Positions 9,949 through 19,729 are shown, numbered from the stretch's first letter. The stretch: 64,000 nucleotides of DNA from Desulfovibrio sp. (GCA_031287575.1 JAITSV010000076.1:62001-126000), one strand, 5' to 3'. Notes: generated by a model from the sequence alone, not told the origin. Program-made: numbers and translations.

Positions 9949-12468
9949 TCATGCCTGCGATTCGCCGTCATCGCAGTGGGTTGCGTCATTGTCATCGCAG
10001 GACATGCCGTCCATGGCGTGTTGCAGTTCACCGGCCAGGCGTGACAGCCCGGCCACGGCATCGGCCGATTCGGCCATGCCCTGCGCGGTTTCGCGGGCGA
10101 TGGCGTCCACCTCGGCCACGGCGCGGCCCACGTCTTCGCCGCCGCGCGCCTGCGCCTCGGCCATGGCGGCGATGGCCCGCACCTCGCCGCCGGAATCCCC
10201 GATGCGGGCCAGGATGTCGTCCAGCGCCCCGCCGGAGCGGGTGGCCAGCGCGTCGCTTTCGCGCACCGCCCCGGCCACGGTGGCGGTGCTGTCCACGAAG
10301 CCGCGCGTGGCCCGCTGGATGGCCCGGATGCGCTCGCCCACCTGGCCGGTGGCGCTCATGGTCTTTTCCGCCAGCTTGCGCACCTCGTCGGCCACCACGG
10401 CAAAGCCGCGCCCGGCGTCACCGGCCCTGGCCGCCTCGATGGCCGCGTTCAGCGCCAGCAGGTTGGTCTGGTCGGCAATGTCGCTGATGACGCCCATGAT
10501 CTGGCCTATGCCTTCCGCCTCGCGCCCCAGTTCCGCCACGTTTTCCTGCAACCGCTCCACCTGGCCGTGCACCTTGTGCATCACGTCCATGGAGGCGCGC
10601 ACCACGTCGCGGCCATCCTCGGCCACCTGCATGGTGGACCCGGCCATGTCCACGGCCAGCGCGGCGCGGCGGCCCACCTCGGCCACGGTCTGGTTCATGC
10701 GGTCCATGGCGGCGGTCACCTCGTCCACGCGGGCCAGCTGGCGGGCGGCCCCCTCGCTGGAATGGGCCACCTGCTCGGCCAGTTCGTGGGCCGACGAGGC
10801 CACCCGGCGGGCGATGTCCTCCGCCTCGCGCGCGGTGGCGGCGATGACCGCGTTCTGGGCGTCCAGCCGGGCGTGCTGGGCGCGCTCGTGCGTCAGGTCC
10901 ACCCACAGCGAGATGGCGCCCATCAGTTCGCCGTCCAGGTCGTAGATGGGCGTGGCCACCATGTGCAGCACCACCGCGCGCCCGTTGGCCTGCGGGTCCA
11001 GCACCACGTCCTCGGCCACCCTGCCGCGCCGTTCCATGCTGCGCCGGGTCAGCACCGGGCGCGCGGCGTCGGCGGTGCCGCCGTGCACCAGTTCGCCCAA
11101 CGGGCGGCCCAGCCATTGCGCCGGGGCGCCCTCGCGCCGCAGTACGTTCAGGGCCTCCGCATTGACGTGGGTGATGTTGTTGGCAAGGTCCACCACCACG
11201 CAGGGCACCACCACCCCGTCCAGCACCCCCTGGCTGAAGCCCAGGCGCATGCGCAGTTCGCCCACCATGGCCTGCACGGCGCGCACCGTGGCCCCGATGG
11301 TGTCGTCCGCCGCGTAGTCGAAGGTGTAGTCGAAATTGCCGCGCGCCACCTGCTGGGCCAGGGTGGCCAGCCGCTGCATGGGCACCATCAGCTGGCGCAC
11401 CATCAGCCAGATGACCAGCGCGGCCACGGGCAGGGCCACGGCGGCGGCGATGGCGGCGCCGCGCCACAGCCGCTCGCCGACGCCCTGCATGAGTTCGGCG
11501 CGGCTGACGGTGGTGACGAAGGTGACGTCCCAGGGGGCGTAGCGGTCGGCGCAGGCTTCGTACTCCTCGCCGCTGATGGTGTAGGCAAGGACGCGGGAGT
11601 CGCCCGCATCCGTACGGGCGGTGGAACCGCCCTGGGCCTGCGCTCCATCGCCCTGCTTCAGCGCCGCGCCCCACGGCAGGTCGAAGACGTTGCGGCCCAC
11701 CATGGCCGGGTCGGGATGGATGAGGATGGTGCCCGCCCCGTCGAAGGCGAAGGAATATCCCTTGCCGCCCACGTTGTGGCGCACCACGGCGGCGGCGAAT
11801 TCCGGCGTCAGCAGGGGCCGGGCCACTTCCACCGCGCCCAGTATCTCGCTGCCGTCCATGCCCTTTACCGGGGCGTAGGCGGCCAGGTTCCATTCGCCGC
11901 CCACCTTGAGCATGCCGGTAAAGCCGTTGCCGGTCAGCACCGCCGTGGTCACGGGATGTTCCTTGCCGAGGAATGTCCAGCGGGCGGAGCCGGAAGGGTC
12001 GGCCACGCTGGAGCTGACGCGCACCAGCCGCCCTTCGTGCAGTTGCAGTACCGATGCCCCCACCCCGGCCAGATCGCGGATACGGTCCACGAGGTCGGTG
12101 CCTTGGTGCAGGTAGGTGGACCCCAGCTTGAAGCCGGGCAGGGTGGCCCTGGTCGTCTGGCCGGTGGCGGCGTCGCGCAGGTCGGCCTCCACTTCCATGA
12201 AAATCTCGGGGATGGGGAACCCGGCCAGGCCGAACTGCAACTGCATCAGCTTGAGGTCGGAGCCGATCTTGTTGCGGTTCAGCGTGTCCTGAAACCTGGC
12301 GGATTCCATGAGTATCTGCGAGACGTTGCGGAGCGAGGCGCGCCCCTGCGCAAGGTAGCCGCGCCGGGCGTCCACCAGGCTGGTGACCAGCATGGCCGTC
12401 ATGGTCACCAGCACCATGGCCAGCGAACCCGCGATGAGCTTGGTGCGGAACGAAAGTGTGGAAAGCAT
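9949..12468 (-). CDS. Methyl-accepting chemotaxis protein with Cache, HAMP and PAS domains
   Basis: An 839-residue chemoreceptor. An N-terminal transmembrane helix ([24 protein letters not shown]) is followed by a roughly 300-residue Cache-type extracytoplasmic domain ([18 protein letters not shown]) and a second helix ([20 protein letters not shown]). HAMP, a PAS domain with the [13 protein letters not shown] core, and a long coiled-coil signalling domain come next. The signalling tip is [20 protein letters not shown]. No C-terminal CheR-binding pentapeptide is present. The start has AAGGA eight bases upstream. The Cache fold suggests a small organic ligand; the PAS domain may add redox or flavin/heme sensing, but no heme motif is visible. 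Confidence 0.93.
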   Translation of the reverse strand: MLSTLSFRTKLIAGSLAMVLVTMTAMLVTSLVDARRGYLAQGRASLRNVSQILMESARFQDTLNRNKIGSDLKLMQLQFGLAGFPIPEIFMEVEADLRDAATGQTTRATLPGFKLGSTYLHQGTDLVDRIRDLAGVGASVLQLHEGRLVRVSSSVADPSGSARWTFLGKEHPVTTAVLTGNGFTGMLKVGGEWNLAAYAPVKGMDGSEILGAVEVARPLLTPEFAAAVVRHNVGGKGYSFAFDGAGTILIHPDPAMVGRNVFDLPWGAALKQGDGAQAQGGSTARTDAGDSRVLAYTISGEEYEACADRYAPWDVTFVTTVSRAELMQGVGERLWRGAAIAAAVALPVAALVIWLMVRQLMVPMQRLATLAQQVARGNFDYTFDYAADDTIGATVRAVQAMVGELRMRLGFSQGVLDGVVVPCVVVDLANNITHVNAEALNVLRREGAPAQWLGRPLGELVHGGTADAARPVLTRRSMERRGRVAEDVVLDPQANGRAVVLHMVATPIYDLDGELMGAISLWVDLTHERAQHARLDAQNAVIAATAREAEDIARRVASSAHELAEQVAHSSEGAARQLARVDEVTAAMDRMNQTVAEVGRRAALAVDMAGSTMQVAEDGRDVVRASMDVMHKVHGQVERLQENVAELGREAEGIGQIMGVISDIADQTNLLALNAAIEAARAGDAGRGFAVVADEVRKLAEKTMSATGQVGERIRAIQRATRGFVDSTATVAGAVRESDALATRSGGALDDILARIGDSGGEVRAIAAMAEAQARGGEDVGRAVAEVDAIARETAQGMAESADAVAGLSRLAGELQHAMDGMSCDDNDATHCDDGESQA

Positions 12469-13081
12469 GCGCCCGTCCTTGAAGGATGCCAGTGGCAAGT
12501 GCGCCAGTGGCAAGTATGCCGGGGGACGAACCCGTACGGCGTGGATGCGGGCCGGGGCGAAAAGCGGAAGGTGGGGACGTACGCAAGGCGCACGCGACGG
12601 CGCGGAACCCGCTGGGCGGACCTCCGTCTTGCCGGAATGTCAAGACATCCAGATGCCCCGTGTCCGTTCGTCGGCAGATGCCCGTTCGGCGGTTGCACGT
12701 TCGACGGTCGGGGCGCGCCACCCTCCCCGGCGGCTGGCGTATTCATGGTGCACATGGGCGAAGATCAGGTTACGGCGACGTCACGTTTCCGTAACATATG
12801 GCGGTTTCACTGCTTTCCCCACGCCTTGGCGCATGTGGCGTTTGCGTTGCGACGGTGCGCGGCTGGGACGACGCCCCCATCGCACGCCAATCGCTTCCTG
12901 ATCGTAACCGCACCGGGCACCCCCATCCCGTGCCCGGTGCGTTTCCGGGCCGGACGTGCTACACCGCGCCCATGACGATCAGCTTTCCCTGCTTTCCCCA
13001 CGTATCCCGCCCGTGCCGCGTGTCCCGCGTGCCCGGCACGACGGGTGCGGCTGGCGCAATGGACGCCCGCCGGAGGTCATC
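12469..13081. other. Intergenic region between divergent chemoreceptor and DciA-like genes
   Basis: No gene is supported. An inverted repeat, GTTACGG/CCGTAAC (12769-12775 and 12789-12795), flanks GACGTCACGT and sits in the AT-richest part, where divergent promoters would lie. A 13-base direct repeat (GCCAGTGGCAAGT) occurs twice just upstream of the chemoreceptor. Confidence 0.35.
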
Positions 13082-13660
13082 GTGAAGACCATCGGCGAGG
13101 CCCTGCGCGGCTTCCTGGAACGGCGCGGCGCACCGGAACGGATGCGCCTCGTGCGCCTGTGGGAAAACTGGGACATGGTCATGGGCACGGACATCGCCGT
13201 GCTGGCCTACCCGCTGGGCCACCGCAAGCGCATCCTGCTGGTGGGGGCAGAGGACAACATGGCCATGCAGGACCTGACCTTTCTGACGCCGGAAATCCTG
13301 GAGCGGGTCAACGCCTTCATGGACGACGTATCCGACGGGCCGTACTTCGAACGGGTGGAGGTGCACCTGCTGCAACGCCGCACCCCGCTGGACGAGGTGC
13401 GCGTGGAGCGCAGCGCGCCCCCGCCGCGCGTGCCGCCCAGGCCGGACAACCTGGGCGGGCTGCTGGGCGCCTTCGACCCGGAATCGCCCGTGGGCCGGGC
13501 CTACGCCAGCTACGTGCGCATGTTCCGCGAGATCGGGGACGCCGCCGCGAAGCCGGGCGGGGCCGCCAGACAAGTAGGGCAGGCGGGACAGGCCGGACAG
13601 GCCGGACAGTCGGGACACTCCGGACATGACGGGCCTGCCAGGGCTGGCGGCAGGAAGTGA
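13082..13660 (+). CDS. DciA-like protein (DUF721) with repetitive C-terminus
   Basis: A 192-residue protein of the DUF721/DciA family, whose characterised members help load the replicative helicase DnaB. The N-terminal core is IGEALRGFLERRGAPERMRLVRLWENWDMVMG, the usual family opening. A GTG start with GGAGG six bases upstream fits better than upstream ATGs, which would add an Arg/Pro-rich leader. The last 30 residues are a degenerate GQA/GHS repeat encoded by a 9-base tandem repeat. It stands alone upstream of a tRNA gene. The family assignment is by sequence feel and the role is inferred. Confidence 0.75.
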   Translation: MKTIGEALRGFLERRGAPERMRLVRLWENWDMVMGTDIAVLAYPLGHRKRILLVGAEDNMAMQDLTFLTPEILERVNAFMDDVSDGPYFERVEVHLLQRRTPLDEVRVERSAPPPRVPPRPDNLGGLLGAFDPESPVGRAYASYVRMFREIGDAAAKPGGAARQVGQAGQAGQAGQSGHSGHDGPARAGGRK

Positions 13661-13711
13661 CCCGTCCGCCATCCCCTCCGCACCCACTTGCCGCGCCGCC
13701 ATCTTTTTCGC

Positions 13712-13741
13712 TTGACGCACCCCGCGCCTTCGGAGTATCCG
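13712..13741 (+). promoter_or_regulatory. Probable sigma-70 promoter of tRNA-Glu
   Basis: A -35 TTGACG and a -10 TATCCG are 18 bases apart. They end about 30 bases before the tRNA 5' end, in a position that fits a stable-RNA promoter. Confidence 0.55.
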
Positions 13742-13770
13742 TCTCTTCCGCGCCGCAAGGCGCACAGGGT

Positions 13771-13847
13771 GTCCCCATCGTCTAGCTGGCCCAGGACAAC
13801 GGCCTTTCACGCCGTCGACAGGGGTTCAAATCCCCTTGGGGACGCCA
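13771..13847 (+). tRNA. tRNA-Glu (anticodon TTC)
   Basis: The 77-base sequence folds as a full cloverleaf. The acceptor arms GTCCCCA and TTGGGGAC pair, the anticodon stem ACGGC/GCCGT encloses the loop CTTTCAC (anticodon TTC), and the T arm contains GGTTCAAATCC. The 3' CCA is encoded. A terminator follows nine bases later, so it is a single-gene transcript. Confidence 0.96.
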
Positions 13848-13855
13848 CCGCAGCC

Positions 13856-13886
13856 AAAAGGCGTACGCAACCGCGTACGCCTTTTT
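13856..13886 (+). terminator. Rho-independent terminator of tRNA-Glu
   Basis: A perfect stem, AAAGGCGTACGC paired with GCGTACGCCTTT around an AACC loop, is followed by a T5 tract. Confidence 0.9.
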
Positions 13887-13959
13887 CCGTTCGGGCGCGC
13901 GGCAACCACGCCCCCTTTCACCCGGCAACCGCGCAATCCATGCGGCTGCCGCGACATTC

Positions 13960-14556
13960 CTACACTTCCGCCGTGTACGGCGGGGCCGGGTCGTACTGGA
14001 TCAGCCTGCGCACGGCGCGGGCGTGGTCCGGGTCATGAATCTGCCCCACCAGCCACAGGGCCATGTCGATGCCCGCCGACACCCCCTGCGAGGTGACGAT
14101 GTTGCCGTCGCGCACGTAGCGCATCTCGGGCAGCAGGGTCAGTTGCGGATCACGGCCCAGTTCCTCCGCGTAGGCCCAGTGAGTGGTGGCCCTGCGTCCG
14201 CGCAGCAGGCCCGCCGCGTGCAGGATCAGCGTGCCGGTGCACACGGCGGTCAGCCAGCGCGCCGTGGCGGCCTGGGCCGTTACCCACTCCAGCAGGCCGG
14301 GGTCGGACAGGGCGTGGCGGGCGACGTCGGCGGTGCCGGGCAGCACCAGCACGTCCAGCGGGGGCGCGTCGGCAAAGGTATGGTCGGGGATCATGCGCAG
14401 GCCGCTGGCGCCCCGCAGCGGCTCGGGCCGCGCGGCGATGGTCACGATGGTGTCGTTGCCGCCCGAAATGTGCCGGGATGCGGCGAACACCTGCTGCGGG
14501 CCGACGAAGTCCTGCTCCGCCACCTGTTCGTAGATGTACAGGCCGTACGTGGTCAT
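13960..14556 (-). CDS. DJ-1/PfpI family protein (isonitrile hydratase-like)
   Basis: A 198-residue class I glutamine-amidotransferase-like protein. The nucleophile elbow is TAVCTGTLIL, with the reactive Cys at the sharp turn, and the conserved RGRRATTHW segment follows about 16 residues later. The composition resembles the InhA-type isonitrile hydratases and the sensor half of GlxA-type AraC regulators. It is clearly paralogous to the N-terminal half of the AraC-family gene on the other side of the repeat at 14773-15065. No partner gene is adjacent; the substrate is unknown. Confidence 0.85.
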   Translation of the reverse strand: MTTYGLYIYEQVAEQDFVGPQQVFAASRHISGGNDTIVTIAARPEPLRGASGLRMIPDHTFADAPPLDVLVLPGTADVARHALSDPGLLEWVTAQAATARWLTAVCTGTLILHAAGLLRGRRATTHWAYAEELGRDPQLTLLPEMRYVRDGNIVTSQGVSAGIDMALWLVGQIHDPDHARAVRRLIQYDPAPPYTAEV

Positions 14557-14772
14557 GGGTGCTCCTTGGTGTGATTGATGCGATTGTTACGGTTCATGGT
14601 GTGCCGGACCGTGCCCGGCGTCCGCCAAAGGATGCCCCGGACGAGGTTGCGGACGGCGCGGCGGACCACACCAGCATGCATCCGCGCGCCAGCCCGCCAC
14701 AACGACACACGCCCCGCAGTTCACGCCATGGGCGAAACCGCGGGGCGTCATGCGCCACCGAAAAATGAACCA

Positions 14773-15065
14773 GGTTGTTGGCAGGGGCTGTTTTTGGAAG
14801 CCTCCGGCAGCCAGGGACGGCAGCCGTTATACGAGTCTTCGAGTAGTACGGATGGCGATCGCAGGGCGGCTATCGCCCCTTGGAACCCCATCTTTTACGC
14901 CCTCGTACTAGACGGAAAACATAAATAAAAGTTTTGGGAGGAGGGGGTACGGGGGAGGAGCCCCTTTTCACGCTTTGCGGACGCCATCCGTACGGCTCGG
15001 AGACTCGCCAACGGCTGCCGCAAAAGGGTCCCTCCCCCGCAAGAATTCGGGGTTGTCAACAGCCT
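14773..15065. repeat. Interspersed hairpin repeat, copy 2, with nested inverted repeat
   Basis: A diverged, longer copy of the element at 2458-2636, with the same ends (GGTTGTTG and GTTGTCAACAGCCT) and the same ordered landmarks, ending in AAAAGGGTCCCTCCCCC. It differs by an insertion of about 65 bases after TCTTCGAG and by extra DNA in the hairpin loop. The loop DNA (14980-15020) is an inverted copy of 14818-14860, about 41 bases with six or so mismatches, so the element can fold into one long stem. It lies between two minus-strand genes and encodes no plausible protein. Confidence 0.75.
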
Positions 15066-15095
15066 CAACGGGACTTACGGCTCCGACGCGCCGCG

Positions 15096-16097
15096 TCAGC
15101 CGCTGAAATGCTCCAGGTACTGGCTGGGCGTCACCCCCATGCGCCGCTGGAAGGCCCGGCGCAGCCGTTCCTCGCTGCCGAATCCGGCGGCCACGGCCAC
15201 GGTCTGCATGTGCGATTCGCCCGATTCCAGCAATTCGCGCGCCCGGTCCAGGCGCAGCAACTCCACGTAGCGTGCCGGACTCATGCCCGTCTCCTGCGGG
15301 AACACCCGCGCGAAGTGGCGCGGGCTCATGTGGGCCTGCCCGGCCAGACGCTCCACGCCCAGGTCCTCGCCCAGACGGCCCTCCATCCAGACGTGCAGCG
15401 GACCGAACCGCGCCCCGGCCCGCGCCTGTGCCCGCAGCGGCGCGCTGAACTGGCTCTGGTTGCCCACCCGCCGCCGGTACACCACCAGCAGCCGGGCCAC
15501 CTCCATGGCCGTGGCCGGGCCAAGGTCTTCCTCCACCAGATGCAGGGCCAGGTCGATGCCCGCCGTCACCCCGGCGCTGGTCACCACGCCGCCGTCCCGC
15601 ACGAAGATGGCGTCCGGCTCCACCCGCACCGCCGGATAGGCGGCGGCCAGCCGAGCACAGGCCTGCCAGTGGGTGGTGGCCCGCCGCCCGTCCAGCAGGC
15701 CGCAGGCGGCCAGCAACAACGCGCCGGTGCACACCGAGACCACCCGGCGCGACCGCGCGGCCAGCCTGGCCACCAGGGCGTGCAGGGCCGGGTCGTCTCC
15801 CTCGCGCCCCGGCGTCACGCCGCCGGGGACCACCAGGGTGTGCGGGGCCGCGGCCCCCGGCCCGCGGCCGCCGTTTTCCAATGCGTCGGGCGTGGTGTCG
15901 GCCAACACGGACAGCCCCGACGACGACACCACCGGTCCCGCCGTCCGCGCCGCGAAATGGCAACGGTACGGCACGGGGCGCCCCTGCCGCTCGGCCAGCC
16001 GGGCGGCGCAGGAGAACACGTCGAGCGGACCGGCAAGGTCCAGCCCCACGAAACCGGGGTAGAGGACGAACACGATGTGGCGCGCGGATTGGGGCAT
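15096..16097 (-). CDS. GlxA-type AraC-family transcription regulator with DJ-1/PfpI domain
   Basis: A 333-residue regulator with an N-terminal DJ-1/PfpI-like domain (VSVCTGALLLAACGLL, DGRRATTHW) and a C-terminal AraC DNA-binding domain. The latter has both helix-turn-helix motifs (MSPRHFARVFPQETGMSPARYVELLRLDRARELL; VAAGFGSEERLRRAFQRRMGVTPSQY). The ATG at 16097 has a GAGG site; upstream in-frame codons are Pro/Arg-rich and unlikely. The sensor half is about half identical by eye to the neighbouring stand-alone DJ-1 protein, which suggests duplication followed by fusion or loss of the DNA-binding half. The target genes are unknown. Confidence 0.92.
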   Translation of the reverse strand: MPQSARHIVFVLYPGFVGLDLAGPLDVFSCAARLAERQGRPVPYRCHFAARTAGPVVSSSGLSVLADTTPDALENGGRGPGAAAPHTLVVPGGVTPGREGDDPALHALVARLAARSRRVVSVCTGALLLAACGLLDGRRATTHWQACARLAAAYPAVRVEPDAIFVRDGGVVTSAGVTAGIDLALHLVEEDLGPATAMEVARLLVVYRRRVGNQSQFSAPLRAQARAGARFGPLHVWMEGRLGEDLGVERLAGQAHMSPRHFARVFPQETGMSPARYVELLRLDRARELLESGESHMQTVAVAAGFGSEERLRRAFQRRMGVTPSQYLEHFSG

Positions 16098-16379
16098 GGA
16101 GACCTCATGGGGGGGATGGCCTGCGTGTCGCCGACAAGGGTCGACAAGGGCTGGCGGCTGGCAAAGGCCGACAAAGGGAACTCGGGGGGACCAGGGGGAG
16201 CCAACGGTACGGCAGCGGCGGAAAGGGTGGTACCCGACCACCTGCCCCGAGCAGTCTACCGGCGTCCCGTCATGGCGGCAATGCCCCGTGACATGCATTT
16301 TCCGCCAAAAGCGAACGCGCGCCGTCCTCCGGTCCGGTGCCGGGTGGCGCCGCCAGTTCCTTCCGTTTCAGGAAGTCCG

Positions 16380-17195
16380 TCAGCCTCGGGCGTTGCCGCA
16401 CCCACCGCCGTCCGGCCAGCCTTCCATTCCCCCCCTCACCCTGTTGCCCACCCCGTCGTCCGGCCCGTCACCGGACTCAGCACGGGACCGGCCCTCGGGG
16501 GCGAACATCCGCACCGCCGCCTCGATCAGGCCGGGTTCCATGAAGTCGGAGCTGCGTTCCAACTGCCGGTTGGCGGCGCGACGCATGCCCGCCACGAAAG
16601 GCGCGGCCTCCGGGCCGTGCGCGGCGTCCAGGGCGTCGGCCACCGTGGGGCACAGGTAGTGTACGCACAGCGGCGACTTGAAGAGATACAGCGTGCAGCC
16701 GGTGGCCGTCAGGTACGGGCAGCCCCGCTCGCCCATGGGGGCGCCGTGGGCGTGGTGGGCGCCTTCCTCGGCTTGCAGGCGCGCCAGCGCATCGCCCATG
16801 CGCAGGGCAAGCCCCGTGGGGTGCTGCATCATGATGTCCGACAGGCTGAACACCACATTGTGGCTGCGGTTGCAGCAGCCCAGCGGGGGACGTTCGCAGC
16901 CGTCGCGGCAGATGTGCTTGGTGGCGCGGTCCTGCACCATGTCCAGTTGGCGGGTATACAGGGAATAGCCGAGAAGCGCGCGGCGCAATCCGTCGTCCAT
17001 GGGATGCGGAGCTTCCGTGGTGGCACCGAGAACGAGCAGATGCGCGCTGAGCCGGGCGACCTGGTGGCGCACCGTGCGGGTGGAAAGCAGCGGGTGGTCG
17101 CGACCGGCGAACAGGGCGACGTCATCCGCCACATGGCGGTTCATGGCGCCGGCATCCTGGCCGGGCAACGCCTCGAGCCAGCCGTCGATGGGCAT
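16380..17195 (-). CDS. Cys-cluster protein (YkgJ-like metal/Fe-S binding)
   Basis: A 271-residue soluble protein with two groups of conserved-looking Cys: ICRDGCERPPLGCCNRS, and then RGCPYLTATGCTLYLFKSPLCVHYLC about 60 residues later. The spacing is like that of YkgJ-type zinc/iron-chelating proteins, in which the cysteines hold a metal or an Fe-S cluster. The ATG at 17195 (MPIDGWLEAL) was chosen because upstream codons are low-complexity. The C-terminal 30 residues are Gly-rich. The function is unknown. Confidence 0.7.
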   Translation of the reverse strand: MPIDGWLEALPGQDAGAMNRHVADDVALFAGRDHPLLSTRTVRHQVARLSAHLLVLGATTEAPHPMDDGLRRALLGYSLYTRQLDMVQDRATKHICRDGCERPPLGCCNRSHNVVFSLSDIMMQHPTGLALRMGDALARLQAEEGAHHAHGAPMGERGCPYLTATGCTLYLFKSPLCVHYLCPTVADALDAAHGPEAAPFVAGMRRAANRQLERSSDFMEPGLIEAAVRMFAPEGRSRAESGDGPDDGVGNRVRGGMEGWPDGGGCGNARG

Positions 17196-17569
17196 GGGTG
17201 GTGCACCTTTTGCGAAGGGCGGGGCACGGGAAATCCCCACCGGAACATGCGGCACATGCGCCGAAAACGCACCGCCCTCACCACCTCCGCTCGCATCGGA
17301 ACGCATCGGTATGCATCGGGCAACACGCCGACAGGGCATCGCCAACCGCGCAACGCGACGCACGACATTTCCTGTCCCTGGCTATTCATTCCAGCGTAGC
17401 ACACGGTTTTCCGCATTGTACACCGCAATTGCGATGCATTGCCGCTCCAGCGGCACCTGTCTCCAGTCTTGCGCCACACGCCCCGCACATCATCCGCATG
17501 ACGTCGTACTTGCTTCCAGAGACGTGCCGCCCCACCCTTCCGCCATCCCGCCTCCAAGAGAAACGAGAA
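17196..17569. other. Intergenic region between the Cys-cluster gene and the porin terminator
   Basis: No gene is supported. The stretch near 17390-17450 is AT-richer (TTTTCCGCATTGTACACC) and is the likely promoter region of the Cys-cluster gene. Confidence 0.35.
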
Positions 17570-17597
17570 GGGGGCATGGCCCAAAGGCCATGCCCCC
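17570..17597 (-). terminator. Strong hairpin terminator after the porin gene
   Basis: A 12-bp perfect stem, GGGGGCATGGCC paired with GGCCATGCCCCC around CAAA, lies about 100 bases past the porin stop. A pyrimidine-rich tract follows on the minus strand. Confidence 0.7.
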
Positions 17598-17692
17598 ATT
17601 GCATTCCGCGCCCGGCACTGCCGGTGCGGCCCCATCGCCCATGCGGCCGGCTCCCTGCGCCGGTCACGCCGCACGGCCGCCGGGCGATACGG

Positions 17693-19099
17693 CTAGAACT
17701 CGTACACCAGGTTGAAGGTCAGCTTCTTGGCGGAGTTCAGGTCTTCGCCCGCCGCACCCCAGGTGTCCTCGTCCAGGTCCAGGCGGATGTAGCCCATTTC
17801 CAGGATGAAGGTGAGGTTTTCGTATATCTGGTAGGTGTGGTCGAAGTTCACTTCCCAGGCGCTGTCCTCGTCGGTCAGGAACACGCCGCCGCCAGCCGGG
17901 GCCAGTTCGTCGGCCAGACCGGCGGTGTCCTTCACCAGTTCGGAATCGTTGGTGCCGCGCATGTAGACCACGCGCAGGACGTGCGACAGGTTCTCGACGA
18001 ACGAGATATCGGCCAGTTGCACGCCGACGCCCCACAGGCCCGCGCCGTTGAGGGCGAACTGGCTGTCCTGGTTGAACACCGAGCCGGGGAAGCCGAAGCT
18101 GGTGGGCGCCCAGGCGTTGGGCGAGATGGAGGGCATGCGCTCGGAGCCGTTGTCGATGTCGTCGTCTTCGCCGCTGCCGTACCAGGCGAACACGCCGGGG
18201 GTCATCATCTCCATCTTGTACTCGACCATGGCCGAAACCAGCCAGCCTTCGCGGGTGGCGTAGTCGTCGTCGGCGTCCTTGTTGCCGTAGGTGAAGTCCA
18301 TCTTCACGGCAAAGGGGTCGAGCAGGGACAGTTCGAAGGCCACGCCGCCCCACCACGCATTGTGGGTGGTGGTGTCGTCGCCGGTCATGCCCATGCGCTG
18401 GCCGAGGCTCTGCATGCCGTCCTGGAAGGTCTCCCACGATTCGGTGTCGGTGCCGTCCACGTCCTTGCCCACCGAGGCGTACAGGAGGTGCGGGGTCACG
18501 CTGACGCCGTCCAGGGTCACCGGCGCGGTCAGGCCGAACACGTCCACTTCGTCGAAGTCGTTGCCGTCGGCGGCGGAGTTGCCGGAATTGTTGTCGTAGG
18601 GGCGCGCCCAGAAGGCGGTGAGGCCCAGGTTTTCGTTGACGGCGTAGCTCAGCACCAGGGCGGCCACGTCTTCATCGCTCAGGATCGGGCTGGCGCCAAA
18701 GGTCGCGCCCGGCAGGTCCATGCCCTGCAGGCCCATGCGCACCTGCAGTTCGGTATTGGGCACGGTCCAGTCGATGTACGACCGGCGCACCTTCACCGAT
18801 CTGCCGTCGGAACCCAGCGCGCCGTCCTCGGCACCCCAGGTGGTGGTGCCCATTTCCAGAAACACCACGCCCCGCAGCGATTCGCTGGCGATGATGTCGA
18901 TCTGGGTGCGCAGCCGCTGGTGCGCCGCGAAATCGTCTTCGCTGTCGCCGCCGTCTTCGGCGGAGCGGTAGTTCATGCCGTCGGTCCACGAGAAGTCGAA
19001 GGCCCACTCGCCCTTGGCCTCGATGGTGGCTGCGCCCGCCGGGGATACCGCGCCGCACAGCAGCGCCGCGCCCAGCAGCAGTGTGATCAAGCGTTTCAT
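17693..19099 (-). CDS. Outer-membrane porin of the Desulfovibrio homotrimeric type
   Basis: A 468-residue outer-membrane beta-barrel. The signal peptide is MKRLITLLLGAALLCGAVSPAGA, and the mature protein starts TIEAKGEWAFDFSW. Alternating amphipathic strands, many aromatic girdle residues, acidic Asp/Asn-rich loops (GDSEDD, NKDADDDY) and a C-terminal Phe (FNLVYEF, the Bam recognition signal) complete the picture. It resembles the abundant trimeric porins of Desulfovibrio that admit small anions and organic acids. It is a single-gene unit with its own terminator and a Fur-like palindrome about 110 bases upstream, so iron control is possible. Confidence 0.9.
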   Translation of the reverse strand: MKRLITLLLGAALLCGAVSPAGAATIEAKGEWAFDFSWTDGMNYRSAEDGGDSEDDFAAHQRLRTQIDIIASESLRGVVFLEMGTTTWGAEDGALGSDGRSVKVRRSYIDWTVPNTELQVRMGLQGMDLPGATFGASPILSDEDVAALVLSYAVNENLGLTAFWARPYDNNSGNSAADGNDFDEVDVFGLTAPVTLDGVSVTPHLLYASVGKDVDGTDTESWETFQDGMQSLGQRMGMTGDDTTTHNAWWGGVAFELSLLDPFAVKMDFTYGNKDADDDYATREGWLVSAMVEYKMEMMTPGVFAWYGSGEDDDIDNGSERMPSISPNAWAPTSFGFPGSVFNQDSQFALNGAGLWGVGVQLADISFVENLSHVLRVVYMRGTNDSELVKDTAGLADELAPAGGGVFLTDEDSAWEVNFDHTYQIYENLTFILEMGYIRLDLDEDTWGAAGEDLNSAKKLTFNLVYEF

Positions 19100-19210
19100 G
19101 TGTTCTCCTTCCTTCCTTGCAGGAATAAGCTGTGGGCCGGGCGGCAGTGGTGCCGCACGCCCCCGTGCAACGCCGCGCCGCGCAGGGGGACGGCGGGCGT
19201 TTCCGTGCTA

Positions 19211-19235
19211 GATACTGAAAACGATTTTCATAGTC
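19211..19235 (-). promoter_or_regulatory. Fur-box-like palindrome upstream of the porin
   Basis: The core TGAAAACGATTTTCA (19216-19230) is a near-perfect 7-1-7 palindrome like the Fur consensus of Desulfovibrio, with partly symmetric flanks. It lies about 115 bases ahead of the porin start. Iron regulation is inferred. Confidence 0.45.
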
Positions 19236-19729
19236 AATCTCATGGATAAAACATTTCGATTCCTCGTCAGCGAACCTTCCCTCCTGCCCGTCCGGCACGT
19301 TTCGGACCGCACATGCAGACACACTGCCTGGACGCCACGGGCATCACGCCGCGCCTGCTCCGGCCCTCCCCCGCATCCCTGCCCGCGCCGTCGATATTCC
19401 GTTTTCGGAACACGAATGAAACGTTTCGATTCATATCGACACACTGCCAAGCACCGCACCGTGCTGACCGCTGCAATGTTGCAGCGTGACACGCTATACG
19501 CAACACGCATTGTCTACCGCTACGGTTGCATTTCTACTATACTGTTGCGGTATACAATCAAATCTACCACGCAAGTAGACTACTATTTTTCGCAACACCA
19601 CTTCCACGGTAGTCTTTCCTGTGCTACACAACCTTCAAACACATTCGCATTCGCGACGCCACAATACGGTGCAACGATCATTCTCCTGCACTCGACGCGA
19701 CAACGACGAGCGCAGAACAGGAGGTTCGC
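19236..19729. other. AT-rich divergent regulatory region between porin and tmc operon
   Basis: No gene is supported. The region is rich in inverted repeats. GTCGATAT/ATATCGAC (19390-19397 and 19433-19440) encloses the hairpin TCCGTTTTCGGA and the palindrome GAAACGTTTC. Further on are CTGCAATGTTGCAG (19471-19484) and the -10-like strings TATACT and TATACA near 19540-19555. This is where promoters and operators of the tmc operon must lie. Confidence 0.5.

Noticed and set aside
14773..15065. Insertion sequence or MITE of a known family
   Set aside because: No transposase, no target-site duplication identified, and ends are only weakly symmetric; reported as a repeat of unknown type.
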